From Sphingomonadaceae bacterium (GTDB lineage Bacteria > Pseudomonadota > Alphaproteobacteria > Sphingomonadales > Sphingomonadaceae), in the NCBI GenBank assembly GCA_023384025.1, contig JAHDXX010000066.1, forward strand, positions 1-14,204: 14,204 nt of DNA. Reading direction: 5' to 3'. Made by a program: the position numbers and the translations under genes. The notes under the pieces are model-generated. The model saw nothing but the letters and a program-made list of their open reading frames with translations, was not told where the DNA came from and did not search any database. Positions 8,125 through 14,204 of this stretch are shown here, piece by piece; positions within the stretch are counted from its first letter, which is position 1; each line of letters starts with the position of its first letter.

Positions 8125-8627
8125 CCAACTCGCAGACGGTGGTTGCAGCGTTTTCGCGATTCAACCCCGGCATCAAGGCCGATGCGTCCAACATTTCGGT
8201 GTTTCCGAGTTCGAGAAGGGTCACGTTAAGCCGTCACTCTGAAAATGAGTGGACGAAGTCACTGAACGGCAAGTTCAATGAGCTGACTGCGCTTCAATTC
8301 GGGTGGGATGGCTATGCGGGGCGACCTGTTTCGTTCATTTGCGCCAAATTTGCCGCCAACTTGTTGGAGCGCTTGTTTGATGAGGCGCTCCCGCCACCCA
8401 GCCTCGTTCCCGGCTCAGATGGTACTCTTCAATTCGAATGGCACATCAACCAGTATGATGTTGAAGTGGACGTATTGGGTGCTTTTGATGTTGTTGCGAC
8501 ACGCCATGACCACGAAACCGGTTCGACGGAGGAGTTGGAACTTGACACCGACTTCACAGCGCTTGCAGGCTGGATTAGCGAGCTGAAGGAAAATCGCTCC
8601 ACACCATTGGTTGAATCGGCAGCATAA
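8121..8627 (+). CDS. Conserved-looking protein with GWDGY motif, function unknown
   Basis: The 168-residue product is not assigned to a named family. It has a central LQFGWDGYAGRPVS motif, a helix (AKFAANLLERLF), then PPPSLVPGSDGTLQFEWH, then alternating acidic strands and a final helix (ALAGWISELKE). I recall similar GWDGY/DG-LQ-EWH patterns in small unannotated bacterial proteins, sometimes next to TIGR04255 genes; this is memory, not a search. I prefer ATG 8121 because it forms an ATGA overlap with the upstream stop and has GGAAGAG about six bases ahead. An in-frame ATG at 8106 would add five residues. It is soluble by sequence, with no signal peptide. Composition is low-GC like its neighbours. 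Confidence 0.75.
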   Translation: MTNSQTVVAAFSRFNPGIKADASNISVFPSSRRVTLSRHSENEWTKSLNGKFNELTALQFGWDGYAGRPVSFICAKFAANLLERLFDEALPPPSLVPGSDGTLQFEWHINQYDVEVDVLGAFDVVATRHDHETGSTEELELDTDFTALAGWISELKENRSTPLVESAA

Positions 8628-8632
8628 GTTCA

Positions 8633-9064
8633 GTGGCGGCACCATATGATGAACCCGCGATCGGCCCGGGTGATCTGATCATTAGACGAATTAATCCTCA
8701 GTACCATGTTATACTCGATAATAACCGTCGATGTTACCGCGTATCATCAAAGGCTTACACGCCATCGAGCGACCCCGATGGCGGAATGTCGGTCGACATT
8801 GAGCAGCTAATCATTGCTAGTGGACTCCAACCCAAGCATTACGTTGTCGACCCGGTGTTTACCGGCGCTGTTGCATTTTCAGCGAGCGACGTTCGCTCAC
8901 TTGGACTGTGGATTGGTTATGAACCCTTGCAAAACAACCCATGTCATGGCGAGGTATGGGGGGCTACGCCGACTCGCCACAACAGATTTACTAAAACCCA
9001 AAAGGATGGCTTAGCAGCGGCGGCACGGTGGTACGTACCATTGAGAGATGTTGAGATTTCTTAG
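8633..9064 (+). CDS. Unrecognised protein, third gene of the low-GC module
   Basis: The 143-residue product is not a family I can name. Visible features are IIRRINPQYHVI near the N-terminus, a SSKAYTPSSDPDGGMSVDIEQL segment with clustered Ser and Asp, and NNPCHGEVWG, with a His in a conserved-looking loop, near residues 105-115. A Lys/Trp-containing C-terminal helix follows. The Arg, His, Ser and Glu residues could form an active site, but nothing proves it. It starts with GTG five bases after the previous stop; no in-frame ATG is suitably placed, so translational coupling is likely. It ends at an extremely AT-rich stretch. Gene reality is supported by spacing and codon-scale composition. Confidence 0.65.
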   Translation: MAAPYDEPAIGPGDLIIRRINPQYHVILDNNRRCYRVSSKAYTPSSDPDGGMSVDIEQLIIASGLQPKHYVVDPVFTGAVAFSASDVRSLGLWIGYEPLQNNPCHGEVWGATPTRHNRFTKTQKDGLAAAARWYVPLRDVEIS

Positions 9065-9214
9065 AAGCTATTAATAGTAATTATTTTAACAGATATTACC
9101 ATAATTAATTCATGAGATTTGGATAAAACAGAAAGTCGGCACACAATTACGGGTGCACAAACCCCGAGGGCACTATACTTAATTGATCGCCGGTTCGAAC
9201 CGCGGCTCCATGGG
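9065..9214. other. AT-rich intergenic boundary after the three-gene module
   Basis: Only 11 of 60 bases in 9061-9120 are G or C, the lowest seen in the window. It contains the palindromes CTATTAATAG (9068-9077), followed by TAATTATTTT, and AATTAATT (9103-9110). The first could act as a weak terminator for the module. Further on, CGGTTCGAACCG (9191-9202) is a 12-bp palindrome. No gene is seen. Confidence 0.5.
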
Positions 9215-9404
9215 TAGTATACCAATTCCCTCTGCGTCTCTCCTTCTCTCTGCGATCTCTGCGTGAAACAAACTAGCGCTGCCCATGGGGTCATGGTGCC
9301 CCTCCAACACTTCGTGGTCCCGCTGACGCTGCGCGTCACCTGCGGTTCCCCCGTGCCGGGGAGGAACGGCGGCGGTCTGCGCGGCACAAGGAATTTTCCT
9401 GCAC
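9215..9404 (+). repeat. Dispersed repeat, copy 1 (diverged)
   Basis: This copy runs through the ordered blocks seen in copies 2 and 3: agtatacca, ctctgcgtctctcc, tctctgcgtgaa, gcgctgc, ggtgcccctcca, cttcgtggtcc, gtgccggggaggaa and ttttcct. The middle is altered, with extra bases between the gtggt block and the GC hairpin. The hairpin ccccg/cgggg lies at 9349-9353 with 9357-9361. The rest of the gap to the next gene (9405-9639) holds no recognised gene. Confidence 0.85.
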
Positions 9405-9639
9405 GTCGCCCGTCGGGCTGGCCGCGCAGCCGCTCTTTCTCTCGCCGGTCATCCACCTGAGCCGTCATCACGAGGCGGGGTCGCATCGCGCATCCGCGCC
9501 AGAAAGCGGCAGTATTGTCGTGCCCACTTTGTCCTATACCTCCGGGCGGTCCGTGGCATAGCTTCGCCTCAAGGGAAACCGAGGCGTGCTTCCCGCGAAA
9601 GCGGCAAGTCCTTCAGGCTTGAAATCAGGGATTATGCTC

Positions 9640-10533
9640 ATGCGTTTGTGGATCGGACTGGCCGCAATGTCGGCTGTTTTTTCTGCCTCCACCCTTGCCG
9701 CGCAGGATTCAGCTTCAGGTTCCCTGCAATATGACGACGCGCCGGCCATTGCGATCGCCCACGCGGTGGCGCACGAGTATCTCATTCCGGAGGAGCTTCG
9801 CGGCAATCCGGAAGGCAACCACCGGCTGCATATCGTCCTGAGCGAAGCGATGGTACCGGCACTGGCAGCAGCCAGCGAAAGCGCTTTTCTTGCAGAGGTC
9901 GAAGGCAACGGCCTGCGTGGGCTCTACCTCGAGATCGAGCTGCCCGATCGCCGGTGGAGCCGTCTGTCGATCGCGCGACCCAACGGGGAGATCGAAGGTC
10001 GCAGTTTCGGCCTTGGCGGGAGCGAGCTCGCCCTTGACGAGCTGAGCATCGACGGCGACATCGTAAGCGGCCATGCCCGGACAGTGGTGGCGCAGGAACT
10101 GCCGGACTGGGGCGATGGCGCAACCCGTTACGCGTTCGATATCCGGTTCCGCGCCCCGATCTCGCGCGCACCGGTCCCGACCGAGCGGTTGAGCGGGCCG
10201 GATGCCCGGAGCAGCCCCCAGGCTGCAGCAGTCATCGCGCTGGCCCAGTTGCTCGCGAGCGACGATCTTTCACGCGTTCGGGCCGGGTTGCACCCGAGGC
10301 AGCCATTTGCCGCAGCGATGGCGGCGAGCGATCCCGACGCGCGGGAAGCCTTGATCGACGTCCGCGAATATATCGGTTCACCCGAGGATCTTCGTGCATC
10401 GATCGAGTTCGTTCTGGTCTATGGTGACCGGGCCGTGGTGGTGACCCGGACCGAGCAAGGCGGCGGCCGCTTCGTGGTCGAACGCGAAAATGGCGCCTGG
10501 GTGGTGGCGGCGCAGGACCAGCCCTATCGCTGA
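9640..10533 (+). CDS. Putative exported protein, function unknown
   Basis: The 297-residue product begins with a signal peptide (MRLWIGLAAMSAVFSASTLAAQ), so it is probably periplasmic. The N-terminal half (about 45-185) is rich in predicted strands, including LYLEIELPDRRWSRLSI and ATRYAFDIRFRAPI. The C-terminal half (about 205-297) has a helix-then-strand pattern ending in RAVVVTRTEQGGGRFVVERENGAWVVAAQ. That ending resembles NTF2-like small domains, but I cannot assign a family. I chose ATG 9640 because AGGG at 9627-9630 lies nine bases upstream; ATG 9634 and a GTG at 9586 are in frame but less well placed. GC content matches the backbone. The gene stands alone, with repeat copy 1 upstream and copies 2 and 3 downstream. 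Confidence 0.75.
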   Translation: MRLWIGLAAMSAVFSASTLAAQDSASGSLQYDDAPAIAIAHAVAHEYLIPEELRGNPEGNHRLHIVLSEAMVPALAAASESAFLAEVEGNGLRGLYLEIELPDRRWSRLSIARPNGEIEGRSFGLGGSELALDELSIDGDIVSGHARTVVAQELPDWGDGATRYAFDIRFRAPISRAPVPTERLSGPDARSSPQAAAVIALAQLLASDDLSRVRAGLHPRQPFAAAMAASDPDAREALIDVREYIGSPEDLRASIEFVLVYGDRAVVVTRTEQGGGRFVVERENGAWVVAAQDQPYR

Positions 10534-10596
10534 TCAGCCGGTGGAGGCGGCGCAGTCACTCCAAAGGAATCCGGGGACAGCGAAAGAGACGGGGAC

Positions 10597-10757
10597 AGCA
10601 TACCAACTCCCTCTGCGTCTCTCCTTTCCTCTGCGGTCTCTGCGTGAAGCCACCGGCGCTGCGCGTGGACACAGGGTGCCCCTCCACCACTTCGTGGTCC
10701 CCCTCCCCCGGTGGGGGAGGAATGGCAGCAGTCCGCACCACACATTCGGTTTTCCTA
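10597..10757 (+). repeat. Dispersed repeat, copy 2
   Basis: Same block order and direction as copies 1 and 3. It contains two hairpins: ACCAC (10686-10690) with GTGGT (10694-10698), and CCTCCCCC (10702-10709) with GGGGGAGG (10713-10720). It is preceded by GGGGACAG motifs. Small ORFs across it on both strands are by-products of the repeat. Confidence 0.92.
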
Positions 10758-10769
10758 GAATTCCGGGGA

Positions 10770-10916
10770 CAGTATACCAGTTTCATCTGCGGCCCCTGCG
10801 TGAACCAATCGGCGCTGCGCTAGGGGTTAAGGTGCCCCTCCACCACTGCGTGGTCCCCCTCCCCGTGCCGGGGAGGAATGGCAGCCGGCCGCCCGGCACA
10901 TTCGATTTTCCTACAC
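10770..10916 (+). repeat. Dispersed repeat, copy 3
   Basis: Lies immediately downstream of copy 2, in the same direction. It shares ggtgcccctccaccact and the following gtggtccccctcccc block with copy 2. Hairpins are ACCAC (10842-10846) with GTGGT (10850-10854), and CCTCCCCG (10858-10865) with CGGGGAGG (10869-10876). The ctctgcgtctctcc block is shortened relative to copies 1 and 2. Confidence 0.92.
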
Positions 10917-11109
10917 GGCCCTGATCTGTCACCGCCGCGTGATGACCTACCGTCCGCCATGCCACGAACAGAGCACGAAATTGCTCGCCCGCGCGCGGCG
11001 GACTTTTTTGGCTCAGGACAGTGTAACATGTGTAACAGGTTGCAGGGCTTGCCCCGGGCCAGTCCTACATCGGCGCATTGGCAGGCAACCGGGCGCTGCC
11101 GTGCCCGCT
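10917..11109. other. Intergenic stretch between repeat copy 3 and the CHAP gene
   Basis: No gene is seen. It holds a short direct repeat of gtgtaaca at 11021-11028 and 11030-11037, which could be paired binding half-sites. A GC-rich palindrome CCGCGCGCGG is followed a few bases later by a run of six T (from 11004), a poor terminator candidate on the plus strand. Confidence 0.4.
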
Positions 11110-11958
11110 CTACCGCCCGTAGCGGGCCAGCGCGGCGTCGATCGGGTCGACGGCGGCGGATCGGGCCTGCTGGGCCGGGGCGCGGCGCTGGGCGGCGGGC
11201 CTGGCTTGCGGCAGGGGCTTGCGCTGGGGTGCGAGCTGGGTCGCGACCTGCGCCGGTGCCTGGACTGGTGCGGGACGCGCAGCAGGCGCGCTGTCGAACC
11301 CGGCAAAGGCGCTGGCGAACTGGCGCGAGGGCTCGGCCCGCACGGGTGCAACCGGGGCGGGTGCGGGAGTGGACGCGGGCCGTACCTGCGCCGCCATCTG
11401 CACCGGACGCGCCGGGGCGGCGGCGACCTGCATCCGCTCGAGCTTGGCCCGCTTGCCGTAGATGAAGCCGTGGACCGGCCAGGCGCTGGTGCCGAGGCCG
11501 CCTTGCGGGGCGTACCACACGCGGACCTGGCTCCAGTCGTTGCCGGGGGAGACGTCGACCGCCTTGACGTCGCGCTCGATCTGCCCGCGGCGCCCGTCGA
11601 TCGGCGACCAGTTGGCATGGTCGAGCAGCACGGTGCGGCTGTCGATCACCTTGCTCACTGCGGCGACATGGCCGAGCTGCATGTTGCGGTGCGGCTGGAA
11701 CGCCATGACCGCGCCGACCTTGGGCCGGTTGCCGCGCTCGTACTTGCCGGCCGCCTGCTGCCACCAGGTATGGGCGTCGCCGTAGATCTGGATGCCGGTC
11801 AGCTGGCGGGCATAGGGCACGCACTGGAGGTAGGGCGGCAGCTCGCGCCCGGCCTGCGCCAGGCGATCGCGCTCGAACCCCACGCTGGCGCTGGCCAGCA
11901 CGGTGTGGGCAGGTGCGATCGTGGTCGCGACGACAAGGAATACGGCAATCCGCTTCAT
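11110..11958 (-). CDS. Secreted CHAP-domain protein, probable peptidoglycan hydrolase
   Basis: CHAP domains are cysteine amidases/endopeptidases that usually cut peptidoglycan cross-links or stem peptides. The 282-residue product starts with a signal peptide (MKRIAVFLVVATTIAPAHTVLA). The CHAP core follows at about 40-170: catalytic Cys46 in LQCVPYAR, His97 in QLGHVAAVSK and a polar residue (Asn116) in LLDHANWS. The repeated pattern WYAPQGGLGT and VHGFIYG closes the domain. Residues after about 183 form a long Ala/Pro/Gln/Arg-rich tail without visible fold. The gene is alone on the minus strand and divergent from der. The start ATG has no good ribosome site, but no better start gives an intact signal peptide. 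Confidence 0.88.
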   Translation of the reverse strand: MKRIAVFLVVATTIAPAHTVLASASVGFERDRLAQAGRELPPYLQCVPYARQLTGIQIYGDAHTWWQQAAGKYERGNRPKVGAVMAFQPHRNMQLGHVAAVSKVIDSRTVLLDHANWSPIDGRRGQIERDVKAVDVSPGNDWSQVRVWYAPQGGLGTSAWPVHGFIYGKRAKLERMQVAAAPARPVQMAAQVRPASTPAPAPVAPVRAEPSRQFASAFAGFDSAPAARPAPVQAPAQVATQLAPQRKPLPQARPAAQRRAPAQQARSAAVDPIDAALARYGR

Positions 11959-12024
11959 GGGCGGCAGTTAATTGCCGGTTTGCCTTATGATCGCCCTCCC
12001 ATCTGTGGTTAAGGCGAATTCACC

Positions 12025-12081
12025 ATGATTGCTTGCCAAACCCGCCGCCAGCCTCCACCTGCACGCCCGAGCACACCATGA
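12025..12081 (+). CDS. Possible 18-codon leader ORF overlapping the der start
   Basis: ATG 12025 opens a short frame (MIACQTRRQPPPARPSTP, then TGA) whose stop overlaps the der start codon as ATGA at 12078-12081. AAGG at 12011-12014 is a plausible ribosome site, while der itself lacks one. The peptide contains a PPP motif of the kind that slows ribosomes without EF-P. Whether it is translated is unknown. Confidence 0.3.
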   Translation: MIACQTRRQPPPARPSTP

Positions 12082-13460
12082 AACCGCAAGTCATCATCAT
12101 CGGGCGCCCTAATGTGGGCAAGTCGACCCTGTTCAACCGGCTGGTCGGCAAGAAGCTGGCGCTGGTCGACGACCAGCCCGGCGTCACCCGCGACCGGCGC
12201 CTGGGCGATGCCCGGATTGCCGGGCTGGACTTCACCGTTGTCGACACCGCCGGGTGGGAAGACGATGATCCCGAGACGCTGCCCGGCCGGATGCGCGCGC
12301 AGACCGAGGTCAGCCTCGAAGGGGCGGACGCGGCGCTGTTCGTGATCGATGCCCGCGCCGGGCTGACCCCGCTCGACGAGGAGATCGCCCGCTGGCTGCG
12401 CACGCAGGACGTGCCGGTGGTGCTGGTCGCCAACAAGGCCGAAGGGCGCCAGGGCGAGGCCGGGGTGATGGAAGCCTGGTCGCTCGGCCTGGGCGAACCG
12501 ATCGCGCTCTCGGCCGAACACGGCGAAGGCGTGGCCGACCTGTTCGGCGGGCTGTGGCCGATCATCGGCGAGAAGGCCGAAGCGGTCGAGGCCGCGCATG
12601 ACGAAGAGGAAGACGACGAGGAGGGCACGCGCGGCCCGCTCAAGCTCGCCATCGTCGGCCGGCCCAACGCGGGCAAGTCGACCCTGATCAACCGCCTGCT
12701 GGGCGAGAACCGCCTGCTGACGGGGCCGGAAGCGGGCATCACCCGCGACTCGATCGCGACCGACTGGGCCTGGACCGATCCGAAGACGGGCGAGCAGCGC
12801 CCGGTCCGCCTGATCGACACTGCGGGCATGCGCAAGAAGGCCAAGGTACAGGACAAGCTCGAGAAGCTGTCCGTCGCCGATGCCCGCCGGGCAGTGGACT
12901 TCGCGGAAGTGGTCGTGCTGCTGCTCGATGCGACCAAGGGGCTGGAGCATCAGGACCTCAAGATCGCCGACATGGTGCTGCAGGAGGGCCGTGCGCTGCT
13001 GATCGCGATCAACAAGTGGGATGTGGCCGAGGATGCCAGCAGCCTGTTCAACGGCATCCGCGGCGCGCTCGACGAAGGGCTGGCGCAGGTCCGGGGCCTG
13101 CCGCTGATCGCGGTCAGCGCGATGACCGGCAAGGGGCTCGACCAGTTGCTGGGCGCCGCGTTCGAGCTGCGCGAGGCGTGGAGCCGGCGCGTGCCGACCG
13201 CCGCGCTCAACCGCTGGTTCGACGATGCGCTGGAAGCCAATCCGCCCCCCGCCCCCGGCGGCAAGCGGATCAAGCTGCGCTACATCACCCAGGCAAGCAC
13301 CCGCCCGCCCCGGTTCGTGGTGTTCGGCACCCGGCTCGAGCTGCTGCCCAAGAGCTACGAACGCTACCTGGTCAACGGCATCCGCGCCAAGCTGGGGTTC
13401 GACGCCGTGCCGGTGCGGGTGGTGCTGAAGAGCCCGAAGAACCCGTTCGCGAAGGACTGA
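12078..13460 (+). CDS. der: Ribosome-assembly GTPase Der (EngA)
   Basis: Der is the essential tandem-domain GTPase needed for maturation of the 50S subunit. The 460-residue product has two G domains and a C-terminal KH-like domain. G domain 1 has GRPNVGKS at 9-16, DTAG at 56-59 and NKAE at 119-122. An acidic linker (EEEDDEEG) follows at about 175-183. G domain 2 has GRPNAGKS at 194-201, DTAG at 247-250 and NKWD at 312-315. The KH-like domain covers roughly 350-460 and ends NPFAKD. The first G4 motif has Glu instead of Asp, which I recall in other alphaproteobacterial Der proteins. I prefer ATG 12078 over an in-frame TTG at 12033 because MKPQVIIIGRPN matches family starts. Its stop is 2 bases before the next gene. 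Confidence 0.97.
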   Translation: MKPQVIIIGRPNVGKSTLFNRLVGKKLALVDDQPGVTRDRRLGDARIAGLDFTVVDTAGWEDDDPETLPGRMRAQTEVSLEGADAALFVIDARAGLTPLDEEIARWLRTQDVPVVLVANKAEGRQGEAGVMEAWSLGLGEPIALSAEHGEGVADLFGGLWPIIGEKAEAVEAAHDEEEDDEEGTRGPLKLAIVGRPNAGKSTLINRLLGENRLLTGPEAGITRDSIATDWAWTDPKTGEQRPVRLIDTAGMRKKAKVQDKLEKLSVADARRAVDFAEVVVLLLDATKGLEHQDLKIADMVLQEGRALLIAINKWDVAEDASSLFNGIRGALDEGLAQVRGLPLIAVSAMTGKGLDQLLGAAFELREAWSRRVPTAALNRWFDDALEANPPPAPGGKRIKLRYITQASTRPPRFVVFGTRLELLPKSYERYLVNGIRAKLGFDAVPVRVVLKSPKNPFAKD

Positions 13461-13462
13461 CC

Positions 13463-13969
13463 ATGCTTGACATGCTGGCAGACAATAGCGGGCTGGCGAG
13501 CGAACTGGTCGCGCGGACTTCGAGCACGCTGCGAGTGCAGGAAATCGTCCGCCTGAGCCTCGCGCCGGCATTCCTGCTCGCCGCGATCGGGGCGGTGATG
13601 AACGTGATGATGAGCCGCCTTATCTGGGTCGCCGACCGGATCGAGCGGCTCGAAGCGCGAATGGAAGCGGGCGAAGCGCAGGACCGCCAGGGCGAACTGC
13701 GCGTCCTGTGGCGGCGCCGACGCCTGGTGCAACGGGCGGTGATGCTGTCGACCGCCGCCGCGCTGACCATCTGCGTGGTCATCGCGCTGCTGTTCGTCAG
13801 CGCGTTCATCATCCCGCAGATCGGCACTCTGACCGCGCTGGCATGGATCGCCACCATGGCGCTGCTGATCTCCGCACTGATCCTGTTCGTGGCGGAGACG
13901 TTGGTTGCCGCGCGCGGACACCGCATCCGCGAGGCGGAGGACCCCGTGACCGCCGAATCCGAAGACTAG
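13463..13969 (+). CDS. DUF2721 family membrane protein
   Basis: The 168-residue product fits DUF2721, small inner-membrane proteins of unknown function. Predicted membrane segments are at about 30-50 (SLAPAFLLAAIGAVMNVMM), 92-116 and 122-146. They are separated by a charged helical stretch (DRIERLEARMEAGEAQ and LRVLWRRRRLVQRAV) that probably faces the cytosol, and a charged acidic tail follows. ATG 13463 starts 2 bases after the der stop and has AAGGA at 13452-13456, six bases upstream, so it is probably co-transcribed with der. An open frame extends upstream inside der but is only overlap. Confidence 0.88.
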   Translation: MLDMLADNSGLASELVARTSSTLRVQEIVRLSLAPAFLLAAIGAVMNVMMSRLIWVADRIERLEARMEAGEAQDRQGELRVLWRRRRLVQRAVMLSTAAALTICVVIALLFVSAFIIPQIGTLTALAWIATMALLISALILFVAETLVAARGHRIREAEDPVTAESED

Positions 13970-14204
13970 GGTCAGGACCCATTAACCGCGCCTTCGAGGT
14001 TTGAGTCAAAATGGCCCGGCGCGAGGAAGTGAGGTGCCGGAATATGTCGATATTTCAAACCGAACTGACGCTGCGCTGGGCCATTTTGGCCAAATCCCTG
14101 CGGGACGGCGGAATGGCTTCCAGCTCGGCCCGCCGCGCGCTTGGAAAGGCCACCAGCCTTCCCGGCGCGCGAAACGAACCGATCTGTTCGCCATTCCGCC
14201 GCCT
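13970..14204. repeat. Non-coding element with nested inverted repeats, cut by the window edge
   Basis: It begins with GGGTCAGGACCC, directly after the DUF2721 stop. Arms 14007-14022 and 14073-14088 are complementary at 15 of 16 positions (CAAAATGGCCCGGCGC with GCGCTGGGCCATTTTG). Arms 14106-14117 and 14190-14201 are exact 12-bp inverted repeats (CGGCGGAATGGC). A third imperfect pair (14135-14150 with 14156-14170) nests inside the second. I recall similar sequence after genes in other sphingomonads. A small minus-strand ORF here (14006-14194) is best read as a by-product. Confidence 0.7.

Noticed and set aside
9186..9210. Possible tRNA 3' fragment (GGTTCGAACC followed by CTCCA) as an attachment-site remnant
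   Set aside because: The T-stem does not pair correctly and the sequence does not match the tRNA-Leu end in this window; it is better described as a 12-bp palindrome.
9061..9486. 141-residue minus-strand ORF downstream of the three-gene module
   Set aside because: It runs through the dispersed repeat and the AT-rich boundary, so it is an accidental frame over repeat DNA.
10490..10924. 144-residue plus-strand ORF between the exported-protein gene and the CHAP gene
   Set aside because: It is built from repeat copies 2 and 3; the duplicated VPLHH.VVPLP segments reflect the DNA repeat, not a protein.
14006..14194. 62-residue minus-strand ORF at the right edge
   Set aside because: It lies entirely in the inverted-repeat element and has no recognisable domain; similar frames recur as by-products of this kind of repeat.

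Overview
The window looks like a piece of a high-GC alphaproteobacterial chromosome, most likely Sphingomonadales (Erythrobacteraceae-like). This rests on the protein style, the linked tRNA-Leu, tig, clpP and clpX genes, a trigger factor with a lysine/alanine-rich tail, a DUF3297 protein, and der followed by a DUF2721 membrane protein. The taxonomic call is inference from recognition; no search was run.

Layout. Positions 9-2151 (minus) carry clpX and clpP, the unfoldase and peptidase of the ClpXP protease. Positions 2328-5121 (plus) carry a nitrile-degradation cassette: nitrile hydratase beta subunit, nitrile hydratase alpha subunit and a secreted signature amidase. The alpha gene is out of frame with its own start codon at a (GC)5 tract. 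Positions 5140-6815 (minus) hold trigger factor, with tRNA-Leu(UAG) upstream. The cassette therefore sits between tig and clpP, which are neighbours in many bacteria. Positions 6978-7262 (plus) encode a DUF3297 protein.

Positions 7327-9064 (plus) hold a compact three-gene module of visibly lower GC: a TIGR04255-family protein, a protein with a GWDGY motif and an unrecognised protein. The genes overlap or nearly abut, and the module ends in a very AT-rich stretch. It is the best candidate here for an undescribed system. Positions 9065-9639 and 10534-11109 are intergenic. They hold three same-direction copies of a hairpin-forming dispersed repeat, one before and two after a gene for an unrecognised exported protein (9640-10533).

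Positions 11110-11958 (minus) encode a secreted CHAP-domain protein. Positions 12078-13969 (plus) carry der (EngA, ribosome-assembly GTPase) and a DUF2721 membrane protein. A possible 18-codon leader ORF overlaps the der start. The last 235 bases form a non-coding element with two nested sets of inverted repeats.

The conserved backbone is protein folding and turnover (tig, clpP, clpX) plus ribosome assembly (der). The accessory parts are the nitrile cassette, the low-GC module and the repeats.
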